Of a stretch of DNA of 64,000 nt, positions 42,231 through 51,114 are shown piece after piece. Origin of the DNA: an uncultured Flavobacteriaceae bacterium (GTDB lineage Bacteria > Bacteroidota > Bacteroidia > Flavobacteriales > Flavobacteriaceae). Position 1 is the first letter of the stretch. Every line of letters starts with the position of its first letter. The translations under genes were made by a program, and so were the position numbers. Under the pieces are notes generated by a model. It had not been told where the DNA came from and ran no database searches. It saw only the letters and a program-made list of their open reading frames with translations. Where the stretch lies: the NCBI GenBank assembly GCA_937929935.1, contig CALFUL010000013.1:91509-155508 (forward strand). The letters run 5' to 3'.

Positions 42231-43364
42231 TTATGAGAACATATCTTTGACTTTTTCAAAAAATGATTTATCTGATTTTTCTGGCTTAGGCTCAAAATTA
42301 TCATTGTCTTGCATACGCTGAAAAAAATCTTTTTGTTCTTTATTCAGCTCTTTTGGCGTCCAAACATTTACGTGAACTAATAAGTCGCCACTACCATATC
42401 CGTTTAGGCTAGAAACTCCTTTTCCGCGTAAACGTAAAATTTTACCAGATTGAATACCGGGCTCTAATTTTATACGCACCTTACCATCAACTGCATCAAT
42501 CTCTTTAGAGGTACCTAAAACCGCTTCTGAAATACTCACATATAAATCATAATGTAAGTTGTCGCCTTCTCTTTTTAAGGTAGGGTGATCTATAGTTTCA
42601 ATTGCCACTAACAAATCGCCCGGAACCCCATTACCTGGAGCTTCATTACCCTTACCAGGCACCTTTAATTGCATGTCAGATTCAACCCCTGCCGGAATAT
42701 TAATTGAAACCGTTTCTTCAACAGTCTTCAACCCTTGAGCATCAGCGTCACTTGGTTTCTTATCAATCATTTGACCACTACCGCTACACGTACCACAGGC
42801 CGCCGCAGTTTGCATTCTACCCAAAATGGTATTCTGAATTTTGGTCACTTGTCCACGACCATTACAAGTGCTACACGTTTTATAGGTTACACCGCTTGCT
42901 TGTTTTTTTCTACCAACTTTAACTTTCTTTTCAACACCGTTAGCTACTTCTTCTAAAGTCAATTTAACGCGTATTCTAAGATTGCTTCCTTTCACACGTC
43001 TTTGTCCGCCGCCGCCAAAGCCACCAAAGCCGCTAAAACCGCCGCCACCGCCGCCAAATGCACTACCAAAGATGTCGCCAAACTGACTGAATATATCATC
43101 CATATTCATACCGCCGCCGCCAAAGCCACCGCCGCCGCCGCCTTCAAAAGCCGCATGACCAAACTGATCATAACGCGCTTTCTTATTGTTGTCACTTAAA
43201 ACCTCATACGCCTCAGCTGCTTTTTTAAATTTCTCTTCAGCTTCGGGGTTATCTGGATTTTTATCAGGATGATATTGTATCGCTTTCTTACGGTAAGCCT
43301 TTTTTATTTCAGCTGCCGATGCGTTTTTGGTTACACCAAGAATTGAATAATAGTCCTCTTTCAT
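42231..43364 (-). CDS. dnaJ: Chaperone DnaJ
   Basis: The 377-residue protein has a J domain (about 3-70, HPDKNPD motif) that stimulates DnaK, a Gly/Phe-rich linker with many GGG runs (about 75-122), a zinc region, and the C-terminal substrate-binding domains ([22 protein letters not shown]). Only two of the usual four CxxCxGxG motifs are present (CSTCNGRG and CGTCSGSG); the outer pair that forms the first zinc site is missing. It follows grpE by 6 nt and is therefore in the same heat shock operon. Confidence 0.95.
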   Translation of the reverse strand: MKEDYYSILGVTKNASAAEIKKAYRKKAIQYHPDKNPDNPEAEEKFKKAAEAYEVLSDNNKKARYDQFGHAAFEGGGGGGFGGGGMNMDDIFSQFGDIFGSAFGGGGGGFSGFGGFGGGGQRRVKGSNLRIRVKLTLEEVANGVEKKVKVGRKKQASGVTYKTCSTCNGRGQVTKIQNTILGRMQTAAACGTCSGSGQMIDKKPSDADAQGLKTVEETVSINIPAGVESDMQLKVPGKGNEAPGNGVPGDLLVAIETIDHPTLKREGDNLHYDLYVSISEAVLGTSKEIDAVDGKVRIKLEPGIQSGKILRLRGKGVSSLNGYGSGDLLVHVNVWTPKELNKEQKDFFQRMQDNDNFEPKPEKSDKSFFEKVKDMFS

Positions 43365-43370
43365 GTTTCT

Positions 43371-43931
43371 TTATTTACCCACTACTACTTTAGGGTGTCT
43401 TATAATTCTATCTCCTAATTTGTAACCTTTCTCGATGACGTCAATCAATTTGCCTTTCATCTTTTTACTAGGTGCCGCTATCTGGGTTACGGCATTGTGA
43501 ATTTCAGCATCAAAAACATCGCCAGCCTTTGCACCTACTTCTTCTAAGCCTTTATTTTTTAACGTTTCAGCAAATTTATTATGGATCAATTCAACCCCCT
43601 TATACATTTCATTGCTATCAGATTTAGCCAATTCTTTTAAGGCTCTTTCAAAATCATCTTTTACAGGTAAAAGGGCTACAATTACTTCTTGACCTGCAGT
43701 TTTGAATAGCTCCATACGCTCTTTTGACGTACGTCTTTTATAATTTTCAAACTCAGCAAATAAGCGTAAAAATTTATCTTTTTCAGTGGCTAATTCTTCT
43801 TTAAGCTTATCTTCAATTGATAGCTCTTCTAGCTCAGCATCAGCTTCAACTTCAGCAGTTTTTTCTACTACCGCTTCTTCATTTTCAGCTATATTGTCTT
43901 GTAAATCTTCAGATTTCTCTTTTTTACTCAT
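43371..43931 (-). CDS. grpE: Nucleotide exchange factor GrpE
   Basis: The 186-residue protein has an acidic N-terminal tail (about 1-40), a long helix (KDKFLRLFAEFENYKRRTSKE) and the C-terminal beta domain with VVGK at the end; PVKDDFERAL and LGDRIIRHPKVVVGK are family hallmarks. It releases ADP from DnaK in the folding cycle. It is the first gene of a grpE-dnaJ operon and is preceded by an unusual promoter-like arrangement at 43964-44005. Confidence 0.96.
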   Translation of the reverse strand: MSKKEKSEDLQDNIAENEEAVVEKTAEVEADAELEELSIEDKLKEELATEKDKFLRLFAEFENYKRRTSKERMELFKTAGQEVIVALLPVKDDFERALKELAKSDSNEMYKGVELIHNKFAETLKNKGLEEVGAKAGDVFDAEIHNAVTQIAAPSKKMKGKLIDVIEKGYKLGDRIIRHPKVVVGK

Positions 43932-43963
43932 TTTAATTCACTTTTTGTGCTACGCAATTAAGT

Positions 43964-44005
43964 TGGCAAAAGTACTGCCAAATCTTTAAAAATGTCAAAA
44001 TGTCA
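43964..44005 (-). promoter_or_regulatory. Sigma-54-like promoter with paired repeats upstream of grpE
   Basis: On the minus strand TTGGCA (43976-43981) and TTTGCC (43965-43970) give GG-N10-GC, the -24/-12 spacing of sigma-54 promoters. Thirteen bases upstream lies TGACA-TTT-TGACA (43993-44005 in minus-strand reading). Transcription would start near 43954. The TTGGCA/TGCCAA arms are also an inverted repeat, so an operator is an alternative. Confidence 0.5.
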
Positions 44006-44094
44006 TTAAAAAAAACAAGACCGCTTCGCTGTAAGATAAAAGACCGTTTTTCCGCAAAATGTATGATTGAAAAAAGAAATTGAAAAAATACATA

Positions 44095-45009
44095 CTACTG
44101 ATTACTGAAAATGTCTTCTAAAGCACCAACAATATTCGCATGATCATAAGTAAAGCCTGCTTCTTCAATTTTTTTACTACTTACTTGTTGACTCGCGAAT
44201 AATAGATAGGTCATTTCGCCCAAGACTGTTTTCATCACAAATTTGGGAATGTTCGGAAGCCATAAAGGCCTTTTTAAAACCTTAGCAAGAGTTTTCATTA
44301 GCGTTGATTGGCGCACAGGGTTTGGAGCTACTCCGTTATAGGTACCCAATAGATTTTGATCTGAAGTGTAAAGAAACATTTTTGCTAAATCAGTAACGTG
44401 AATCCATGATTGCCATTGTTGGCCACTACCAAAAGCTGCACCCGCATAGGCTTTTACTGGCTTCGCCATTTCAATTAAAGCACCTCCATTTTTTGAAAGC
44501 ACCAAACCTATTCTAATCATAGCCACTGTAAAATCAAACTCTTTAAAGGTTTCTATTTCATTCTCCCAAGCCTGTACTACATCGCCTAAAAAACTAGCAT
44601 CAACTACGGTGTGATTTTCATCATAGTTATGGGTCAATGAATCTGGGTAAATACCAATTGCTGAGGCAGAAACAAAATGTTTAATAGTTGAAGTATCTCT
44701 CTTTTTTAAAGCCTTATGTAGGGTTTGTAGGGTATTAATTCTACTTGATACTATTACTTTTTTATAGGATGACGACCATCGTTTAGAAATTGAAGCACCT
44801 GCCAAATTAATGATGGCAGATACGCCTTCAAAACAGGTATCATCAATCTCGTTTTTTTCAGGATTCCATAAAAAACCTGAAAAGTTAGGTTCTTTTTTTA
44901 TTTTACTTTTTCTGGTGGTTAAATAATGAACGGCAATTCCTCTTTCAAGGCATTGATGAACGAGTTCACTTCCTATCAAACCAGTAGCACCTGTTATTAG
45001 AACTTTCAT
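44095..45009 (-). CDS. TIGR01777 family SDR-type epimerase/oxidoreductase
   Basis: The protein has a Rossmann nucleotide-binding motif at the start (MKVLITGATGLIGSEL, then H and charged residues) and the family features SGFLWNPEKNEID, VINLAGASISKRWSS, SASAIGIYP and WIHVTDLAKMF. These extended short-chain dehydrogenases (YfcH relatives) have unclear substrates. I use the start at 45009, two codons inside the longest frame, because MKVLITG begins the domain. Length of about 304 residues is normal. Cytoplasmic. Confidence 0.9.
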   Translation of the reverse strand: MKVLITGATGLIGSELVHQCLERGIAVHYLTTRKSKIKKEPNFSGFLWNPEKNEIDDTCFEGVSAIINLAGASISKRWSSSYKKVIVSSRINTLQTLHKALKKRDTSTIKHFVSASAIGIYPDSLTHNYDENHTVVDASFLGDVVQAWENEIETFKEFDFTVAMIRIGLVLSKNGGALIEMAKPVKAYAGAAFGSGQQWQSWIHVTDLAKMFLYTSDQNLLGTYNGVAPNPVRQSTLMKTLAKVLKRPLWLPNIPKFVMKTVLGEMTYLLFASQQVSSKKIEEAGFTYDHANIVGALEDIFSNQ

Positions 45010-45086
45010 AGCCAATCATCTTTTTTATAAAATTACGTACAAAGCTGAATTCAAAGCGCCTTAATTGTGAAACTACAACTATGGTT

Positions 45087-45752
45087 TCAACTATTTTTGG
45101 TCGCCCTAAGCATTTCTCTTTTTCCTGGGGGGCCGGGCAAACGTTCAACTTCAAATCCGACTGCCTGCATTGCACGCCTAACACTTCCTTTTGCTGAATA
45201 CGTGACTAAAACACCTTGGGTTTTCAATGCGGCGTACATCACTTTAAAAATATCCTCGGTCCATAATTCAGGTTGTACCCGTGCCCCAAAAGCATCAAAA
45301 TAAATTAAATCGAAAGCATGACTCTCCTTTATTTCTTTGAAATCTTTTTGTTGTTTGCGAAGTATAAAGGTTTCTGAAATAGCGCTATCTTTTTCCCAAG
45401 CAGTGTCATGCATTTTTTCAAAATCTGGCAATAGTTTATCTTCATTCAGCGCCGTACAGTACCCTAGTTCTTTTATTTCTTCTGATTTTACAGGATAAGC
45501 CTCAACGCCCTTATAATATATATTCAAATTTAATTTAGGAGCTTCTAGATACGTGATTAAAGCATTCAAGCCGGTGCCAAAACCTATTTCAAGAATAGCC
45601 AAATTTTGGCCACTAAAAAGTTCAAGTCCTGATTTTATAAAAACGTGATAGACCTCTTGAATGGCGCCATGTTTAGAATGATATTGTTCATTCCAATCAA
45701 CCAATTGAATGGTCTTAGAACCATCTGCTGTGGTTATGATTTCGCGTTTCAA
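45087..45752 (-). CDS. mnmD: tRNA 5-methylaminomethyl-2-thiouridine methyltransferase, MnmD type
   Basis: The 221-residue methyltransferase has LEIGFGTGLNAL (SAM motif I), FDLIYFDAFGARVQPELWTEDIF and the C-terminal LPGPPGKREMLRA motif, all diagnostic of the MnmD/MnmC N-terminal domain. It completes the mnm5s2U34 wobble modification by methylating nm5s2U. Here it is a stand-alone enzyme without the FAD oxidase half of E. coli MnmC. It lies 1 nt after the DUF4920 gene and is co-transcribed with it. Confidence 0.93.
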   Translation of the reverse strand: MKREIITTADGSKTIQLVDWNEQYHSKHGAIQEVYHVFIKSGLELFSGQNLAILEIGFGTGLNALITYLEAPKLNLNIYYKGVEAYPVKSEEIKELGYCTALNEDKLLPDFEKMHDTAWEKDSAISETFILRKQQKDFKEIKESHAFDLIYFDAFGARVQPELWTEDIFKVMYAALKTQGVLVTYSAKGSVRRAMQAVGFEVERLPGPPGKREMLRATKNS

Positions 45753-45753
45753 G

Positions 45754-46236
45754 CTATTGTTCTACAAGTACACCATCAGCTTCAAAACTGAAGGTTTTTT
45801 GAACCTTAGTTATTTTTGCAATTTCTTCATCTGATTGCCCCCCGTCTTTAGCATAATGTTGTTGATCAGCTACACTCATTTCTTCAACAAAGGCCTTACC
45901 ATTAACAATTACTTCTTTACCAGCGATATCTTTTGGCATAAAAAAGGCATAATCTTTAAAACGAACCATAGTTTGTTCTCCGTTTGCCAATTCTAGTTTC
46001 ATCCAACATCCTTTAGACTGACATACTTGTTTAACTGTTGCTTTAAATTTAAAATTGATAGAGTCATTTACAGCCATTTTGCCGTAGTTAGCTGTCATAT
46101 TTTGAGCATCTATAGCTCCAGATGCTATAATTTCTTTCCCAAAAGATTGTAATGATGAAGTATCAGTTTGAGAATCTTGAGCATGAATATTCACAATCAT
46201 TAAAAAAAATACACCTAAAATGTTAATTCGCTTCAT
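45754..46236 (-). CDS. DUF4920 secreted protein
   Basis: The protein is about 160 residues long, with a signal peptide (MKRINILGVFFLMIVNIHAQ). The core FKATVKQVCQSKGCWMKLEL and MVRFKDYAFFMPKDIAGKEV is the DUF4920 signature, where the CxxKGCWM motif may bind a metal such as copper. Start chosen at 46236 because the signal peptide begins there; an in-frame ATG 63 bases upstream is unlikely. Function unknown. It forms a tight unit with mnmD. Confidence 0.8.
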   Translation of the reverse strand: MKRINILGVFFLMIVNIHAQDSQTDTSSLQSFGKEIIASGAIDAQNMTANYGKMAVNDSINFKFKATVKQVCQSKGCWMKLELANGEQTMVRFKDYAFFMPKDIAGKEVIVNGKAFVEEMSVADQQHYAKDGGQSDEEIAKITKVQKTFSFEADGVLVEQ

Positions 46237-46341
46237 ATCTGTCAAGGTTTTATACTGTTCTACAAAATTGAACATTTTAGCCCAAAAAAAGAAGTGCAAA
46301 TGCGGATATTTAATTAATTTTAAGGCATAAATAGTATTCTT

Positions 46342-47394
46342 ATGAGTTCAATAACAATTCAAAAGTCAGAAACTTCAAAAATTGACCAGGTCGATTTTGA
46401 TAATCTTCCGTTCGGTAAAGTGTTTTCAGATCACATGTTAGTATGTGACTATAAAAACGGCGCATGGGAAAGCCCTAGAATAGTACCATACGGACCTATT
46501 AGTTTAGACCCCTCTGCGAAAGTTTTTCACTACGGGCAAACAATTTTTGAAGGGATGAAGGCCTATAAAGATGAAAACAATAGTATTTCATTGTTTCGCC
46601 CTTTAGACAACCATAAGCGTTTTAATATTTCAGCATCACGAATGTCAATGCCTGAAATACCCGAAGCACATTTTATTGATGGTCTAAAAAGCTTATTGAA
46701 ACTTGACGAGAAATGGATACCTACAGCTTCAGGAAGCGCTATGTACATCAGACCTTTTATGTTTGCTTCAGGGCAAGGTTTTCATGCATCACCGGCTGAT
46801 GAATATACTTTTATTATTGCTTTAGCCCCATCAGGAGCTTATTTTTCTGGCGAGGTAAAAGTGAAAATTGAAGAATCATACTCGCGATCAGCAAACGGTG
46901 GCGTTGGTTATGCAAAAACTGGTGGCAACTATGCAGGTCAGTTTTACCCAACGCAATTGGCAAAAAAAGAAGGCTATCAGCAAGTTATTTGGACGGATGA
47001 CCACGAACACGAATATATAGAAGAAGCGGGTGCCATGAATATTTTTGTGGTTATTGGCGATACATTACTCACTGGCCCAACAAGCGATCGTATTTTAGAC
47101 GGTATCACAAGAAAAAGTGTGATTAAAATTGCTGAAGATTTAGGCATAAAAGTAGAGGTTAGAAAAATTTCAGTTACTGAGGTGGTTGCGGCAGCTAAAG
47201 ACCATACACTAAAAGAAATGTTTGGTGCAGGCACAGCGGCAGTTATTTCACCCATCTCAGGATTTGGATTTCGCGGCACGGATTATAAATTACCTGAATT
47301 AGAAAATAGTTTCGGGTCTCAGTTCAAAAAGATAATCACTGATATTCAGTATAATCGCTCAGAAGATAAATTTGGGTGGCGGGTTAAGATTTAG
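46342..47394 (+). CDS. ilvE: Branched-chain amino acid aminotransferase
   Basis: The 350-residue fold-type IV PLP enzyme shows FHYGQTIFEGMKAY, MYIRPFMFA, GYAKTGGNYA (the PLP lysine) and EYIEEAGAMNIFVV. It catalyses the last step in Leu, Ile and Val synthesis (and the first in breakdown), using 2-oxoglutarate. Its length is typical of the longer IlvE group. It is monocistronic and cytoplasmic. Confidence 0.95.
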   Translation: MSSITIQKSETSKIDQVDFDNLPFGKVFSDHMLVCDYKNGAWESPRIVPYGPISLDPSAKVFHYGQTIFEGMKAYKDENNSISLFRPLDNHKRFNISASRMSMPEIPEAHFIDGLKSLLKLDEKWIPTASGSAMYIRPFMFASGQGFHASPADEYTFIIALAPSGAYFSGEVKVKIEESYSRSANGGVGYAKTGGNYAGQFYPTQLAKKEGYQQVIWTDDHEHEYIEEAGAMNIFVVIGDTLLTGPTSDRILDGITRKSVIKIAEDLGIKVEVRKISVTEVVAAAKDHTLKEMFGAGTAAVISPISGFGFRGTDYKLPELENSFGSQFKKIITDIQYNRSEDKFGWRVKI

Positions 47395-47465
47395 GTGTTG
47401 GGTGTTGGGTGAAAAAAAATAACTTGATTAATAACTGATAACAATCATTCATCAATTAAACTAAA

Positions 47466-48389
47466 TCAACACCCAGGTTTTTTACTATACACCCTAACAT
47501 AATCGACTTGCATTACCGCTGGTAATTGATCAATATTATTATTGGCATCATTGTGTGGTGATAGGTAATTACCTCCGACGGCCATATTTAAGCGTAAGTA
47601 GAAACCAATATTGAATGGCCCTGGGTGCTCAGTTGCATTGGGTTCTTTAAAATCATTGATGGTATGGTAATGTTCTCCGTCGATATAGAATCGTAATTCG
47701 CCTTCTCTCCAATCCACCGCATATATATGCCATTGTGTAGCATCTTCAAATTCATAGGTACCTTTTTCTTGCCTTTTATCAGAACGACTATTTCCCCAAT
47801 GTGCGTTACCGTATGATTTGGTCATGTCATGACCTTTAATCTCAAAAATGTCTATTTCGCCACTTCTAGGCCATTCACCATAAACATTGTCTTGCGGACT
47901 CATCCAAAAGGCAGGCCACGTGCTATTTGAAGCTGGCACTCTTACCTTCGCCTCAAAATAACCGTAGGTCCAATCTATTTTGTCTTTAGTTTGAACAAAG
48001 CCAGATGTGAAATCTTTGGTAACGTTGAAGCAATCAAAGCCTGGTTCGTATTTGGCCGTAATTTGTAGTACTCCATCAACAACCGCGGTATTCTCATCAA
48101 CATAACAATTTTGAACATTAGATGCTCCATTCCAGCCTCCTCTTTGGTAACGCCATTTTGTTTCATCTAAAGCATCACCATCAAACTCATCTGACCAAAT
48201 TAAATCTGTTTCGAGAGGCATTGGACCTTCAACCGGAGTTTCAGCTTCTTCTGTTGGGTCTTCAGTTACTACTTCTTCAACAGTTTCAATCGAATCTTCA
48301 TCATTGTTACCGCTATTATCGCCATTTGAACAAGAAAGAAAGACAATTGAGAAGACAAATATTGTTAGAATACAATTAGATAATTTCAT
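47466..48389 (-). CDS. GH16 family glycoside hydrolase, lipoprotein
   Basis: The 307-residue protein has a lipobox (FLSC near residue 20) followed by a Glu/Thr-rich linker (about 25-60) and a GH16 catalytic jelly roll (about 62-305). The active-site motif GEIDIFEIKGH gives the ExDxxE catalytic triad. Flanking DEFDGDALDETKWRY, GYFEAKVRVP and WPAFWMSP support beta-1,3 or beta-1,3-1,4-glucanase (laminarinase-like) activity. As a surface lipoprotein it could start degradation of algal or plant glucans. No SusCD pair is nearby. Confidence 0.9.
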   Translation of the reverse strand: MKLSNCILTIFVFSIVFLSCSNGDNSGNNDEDSIETVEEVVTEDPTEEAETPVEGPMPLETDLIWSDEFDGDALDETKWRYQRGGWNGASNVQNCYVDENTAVVDGVLQITAKYEPGFDCFNVTKDFTSGFVQTKDKIDWTYGYFEAKVRVPASNSTWPAFWMSPQDNVYGEWPRSGEIDIFEIKGHDMTKSYGNAHWGNSRSDKRQEKGTYEFEDATQWHIYAVDWREGELRFYIDGEHYHTINDFKEPNATEHPGPFNIGFYLRLNMAVGGNYLSPHNDANNNIDQLPAVMQVDYVRVYSKKPGC

Positions 48390-48403
48390 TTTATAGAGAT
48401 GAA

Positions 48404-48658
48404 TTAGTCCTTTTTTTTATCGAGCCATCTTAAGGCTAGGTACGGCACTACATTGAAAAAAATCCAAATTATTTTATAGACACCTACCATGGTATACAAA
48501 AAGGTCGAAAAATCTTCTTTTGAACCAGCATACCATTTGCTATGTATTGAATATACTTGATCAGAAAAAAACATACTCAAAGACATGAATACAATAATCA
48601 ATAGGTTTAGAATTAAACATTTTAAAAAAAATGATTTTAGACTACCTGTTGTTTTCAT
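48404..48658 (-). CDS. Small two-TM membrane protein
   Basis: An 84-residue protein with two hydrophobic helices (about 8-30 and 52-72) and a basic C-terminus (RWLDKKKD). It lies 14 nt upstream of the GH16 gene in the same direction and may be co-transcribed with it. No family recognised. Confidence 0.5.
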   Translation of the reverse strand: MKTTGSLKSFFLKCLILNLLIIVFMSLSMFFSDQVYSIHSKWYAGSKEDFSTFLYTMVGVYKIIWIFFNVVPYLALRWLDKKKD

Positions 48659-48788
48659 AACAAATAAATTTGCTCTTTAAAGCTATTTATACTTCTAAAA
48701 GTAGTGATTTTAGCTAAGTAATTTACTTGCTTTCAAAAAAAAATTATCGCGACAAGAACCAAAAATAGTGCGCTTACTTACTTAAAAA

Positions 48789-50096
48789 TTAAGAAGTTAC
48801 AGGCTCGCCATATAAATCAAAATCAGCAGCTTCATTGATCTTGATATCATGAAATTCACCTTGTTTTAAATAGTGCTTTGTAGCATCAATTAAAACTTCA
48901 TTATCAACATCAGGCGAATCAAACTCGGTTCGGCCCACAAAGAAATTACCCTCTTTACGGTCAATGATACAACGGTAGGTATTTCCTATCTTCTGTTGAT
49001 TTAATTCCCAAGAAATTTGAGATTGAATTTCCATGATTTGGTTGGCGCGATCTTGTTTTACTTCTTCAGGTACATTATCCTCCAAAGTATAAGCATGTGT
49101 ATTCTCTTCATGGCTATATGTAAAACAACCTAAACGTTCAAAGCGCATTGCGGTAACCCAACTTTTCAAAGTTTGAAAATCTTCTTCAGTTTCACCTGGG
49201 TATCCCACAATTAAAGTGGTTCGAATGGTCATATCTGGAACTGCGGCTCTAAACTCTTGAAGTAATTTTGTAGTCTTTGCCTGAGTAGTTCCACGGCGCA
49301 TACTTTTTAAAATTGCATCTGAAATATGTTGTAGCGGAATATCTAAATAATTGCATATTTTAGGTTCGCGCTTCATAAGGGTTAAAACATCCATCGGAAA
49401 ACCAGTTGGAAATGCGTAGTGTAAGCGAATCCATTCGATGCCCTCCACTTTTACAAGTCCTTCTAATAACTCCGCAAGGTTACGTTTTTTGTATAGGTCT
49501 AGTCCGTAATACGTTAAATCTTGCGCGATTAAAATCAATTCTTTGACACCCTTAGCCGCCAATTTTTCAGCCTCAGTAATAAGGTCTTCTATTTTCTTAC
49601 TTCGGTGCTTTCCTCGCATAATAGGAATCGCACAAAAAGAACATGGTCTATCACAACCTTCTGCAATCTTTAAATAAGCGTAATTTTTGGGTGTTGTAGT
49701 CAATCGCTCTCCGATAAGCTCATGCTTATAATCGGCACCTAAAGCTTTTAATAAGCTTGGTAATTCGCTTGTACCAAAATACGCATCTACATCAGGAATT
49801 TCTTTTTGAAGATCTGGTTTGTAACGCTCACTAAGGCATCCGGTTACAAAAACTTTATCAACATCGCCCGCCTCTTTCTTTTGAACGTAATCTAAAATAG
49901 TATTAACGCTTTCTTCTTTTGCATTAGCAATAAATCCACAGGTATTAATAACCACAATATTACCCTCCTCTTCATGCACCACTTCTTTGTCATTGGCACG
50001 TAACTGGCCCATCAAGACTTCTGAGTCGTACACATTTTTTGAGCAACCTAAGGTCACTACATTGATTTTATTCTTCTTAAGTGATTTTGTGCGCAT
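48789..50096 (-). CDS. rimO: Ribosomal protein S12 methylthiotransferase RimO
   Basis: RimO, a radical SAM enzyme with two iron-sulphur clusters, adds a methylthio group to Asp89 of ribosomal protein S12. Seen here: an N-terminal UPF0004 domain with TLGCSKNVYDSE and NTCGFIANAKEES, the radical SAM motif CDRPCSFCAIP (CxxxCxxC), and the C-terminal TRAM domain. I start at 50096 (MRTKSLKK); an in-frame ATG 27 bases upstream adds residues outside the family. Length of about 435 is normal. Confidence 0.95.
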   Translation of the reverse strand: MRTKSLKKNKINVVTLGCSKNVYDSEVLMGQLRANDKEVVHEEEGNIVVINTCGFIANAKEESVNTILDYVQKKEAGDVDKVFVTGCLSERYKPDLQKEIPDVDAYFGTSELPSLLKALGADYKHELIGERLTTTPKNYAYLKIAEGCDRPCSFCAIPIMRGKHRSKKIEDLITEAEKLAAKGVKELILIAQDLTYYGLDLYKKRNLAELLEGLVKVEGIEWIRLHYAFPTGFPMDVLTLMKREPKICNYLDIPLQHISDAILKSMRRGTTQAKTTKLLQEFRAAVPDMTIRTTLIVGYPGETEEDFQTLKSWVTAMRFERLGCFTYSHEENTHAYTLEDNVPEEVKQDRANQIMEIQSQISWELNQQKIGNTYRCIIDRKEGNFFVGRTEFDSPDVDNEVLIDATKHYLKQGEFHDIKINEAADFDLYGEPVTS

Positions 50097-50259
50097 ACAA
50101 TTTTTCTGGATGCAAAAATACAACTTAAGTTACTACTGCTCATGATTTGGAGTAAATAGCTTAGGTTTTATACTTATAAAATTCTTTTAGCCAACAAGTA
50201 GAAGTGCACCGTAACGAACTACGATTTAAATAGAAAACAGAAATAAGAAAAATTCAATT

Positions 50260-51114
50260 TTAATTCTTTAATTGAGATAGCCACAAATCAATATTCTTTT
50301 GATTCATGCGCACAAACTCATCTTTGCCTAATTCTTTAGCAATTGCTAAAGATTTTTTTGCAGAATTTATAGCCGCTTTATGATCATTCAAGGCCGCTTC
50401 AGCTAGAGATTTAACACGATGAAAGTAATAGGTGTCGCCACCTAATTCTAGGGCTTTATTCAAGTAATCAAGTGCCTCAGCGTATTTTATTTTTTGCTCA
50501 ACATAATAACGGGCTACTTCATAATAGGTTTGCGCTGATGGTCTGGGCTGCAAAGCTTTTTCAATTTGCGTTTCCATAGTACCTTGTGTATCTACTTTTA
50601 TAGGAATCACTACTCTTGTTTTTGCCCAATGAAAAATCATGTCAGTACCGTTATGGCTAATATTCTCAAAAGAAATTTGAAAATTCTCTTGAAAGCTCGC
50701 TTCTGAATTGGGTATGACTTTTACGCGAAAAGCATCTTCTTCTTGGTTATAGTTATTTCTGCCATCGCCCCAATGCTTGGTATTCTTATGAAAAACAATT
50801 TCCCATTCGCTTTCTTGAGGAAAAGCATACAACGCGTAGGTACCGGCATGAAGGGTATGACCCAACACATCAATTTCAGTTGTATTTGTGAATTTGGTTG
50901 ATTCATTCGCCCCAACGCGCCAAATACGTCCGTAGGGTACAAGTTCGCCAAAAATTTCTCTACCTCTTGTTGCTGGTCTTGAATAGTCAATTTGAATAGA
51001 CGAGAAACCTATGGCTTGAACAACTTTGGCTGCGGGACTCGCTTTTGGGTGTTCTAATTGCCCCTGAACCCCAAAAGTCATTAATAGAAGAATAACAAAA
51101 GTAAAATTTTTCAT
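50260..51114 (-). CDS. DUF2911 protein with TPR tail
   Basis: The 284-residue protein has a signal peptide (ending VQGQ), then a DUF2911 domain (about 20-190; PRIEYSRP-like IQIDYSRPATRGREIFG, then GRIWRVGANESTKF and AGTYALYAFP). The C-terminus has TPR-like helices (about 205-280; YAEALDYLNKALELGG). Function is unknown; a periplasmic role is likely. Its start shares a base with the stop of ftsY (TAATG), so the two genes are coupled. Confidence 0.85.
   Translation of the reverse strand: MKNFTFVILLLMTFGVQGQLEHPKASPAAKVVQAIGFSSIQIDYSRPATRGREIFGELVPYGRIWRVGANESTKFTNTTEIDVLGHTLHAGTYALYAFPQESEWEIVFHKNTKHWGDGRNNYNQEEDAFRVKVIPNSEASFQENFQISFENISHNGTDMIFHWAKTRVVIPIKVDTQGTMETQIEKALQPRPSAQTYYEVARYYVEQKIKYAEALDYLNKALELGGDTYYFHRVKSLAEAALNDHKAAINSAKKSLAIAKELGKDEFVRMNQKNIDLWLSQLKN

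Noticed and set aside
43002..43199. A frame rich in Ala and Thr on the plus strand within dnaJ
   Set aside because: It is the complement of the Gly-rich DnaJ linker and a compositional artefact.
43932..44094. Possible CIRCE/HrcA operator before grpE
   Set aside because: No TTAGCACTC-N9-GAGTGCTAA-like sequence occurs; the visible symmetry is the TTGGCA/TGCCAA and TGACA repeats.
47393..47411. Short GTGTTGG tandem repeat after ilvE
   Set aside because: Only about two and a half units; too short to support a function.
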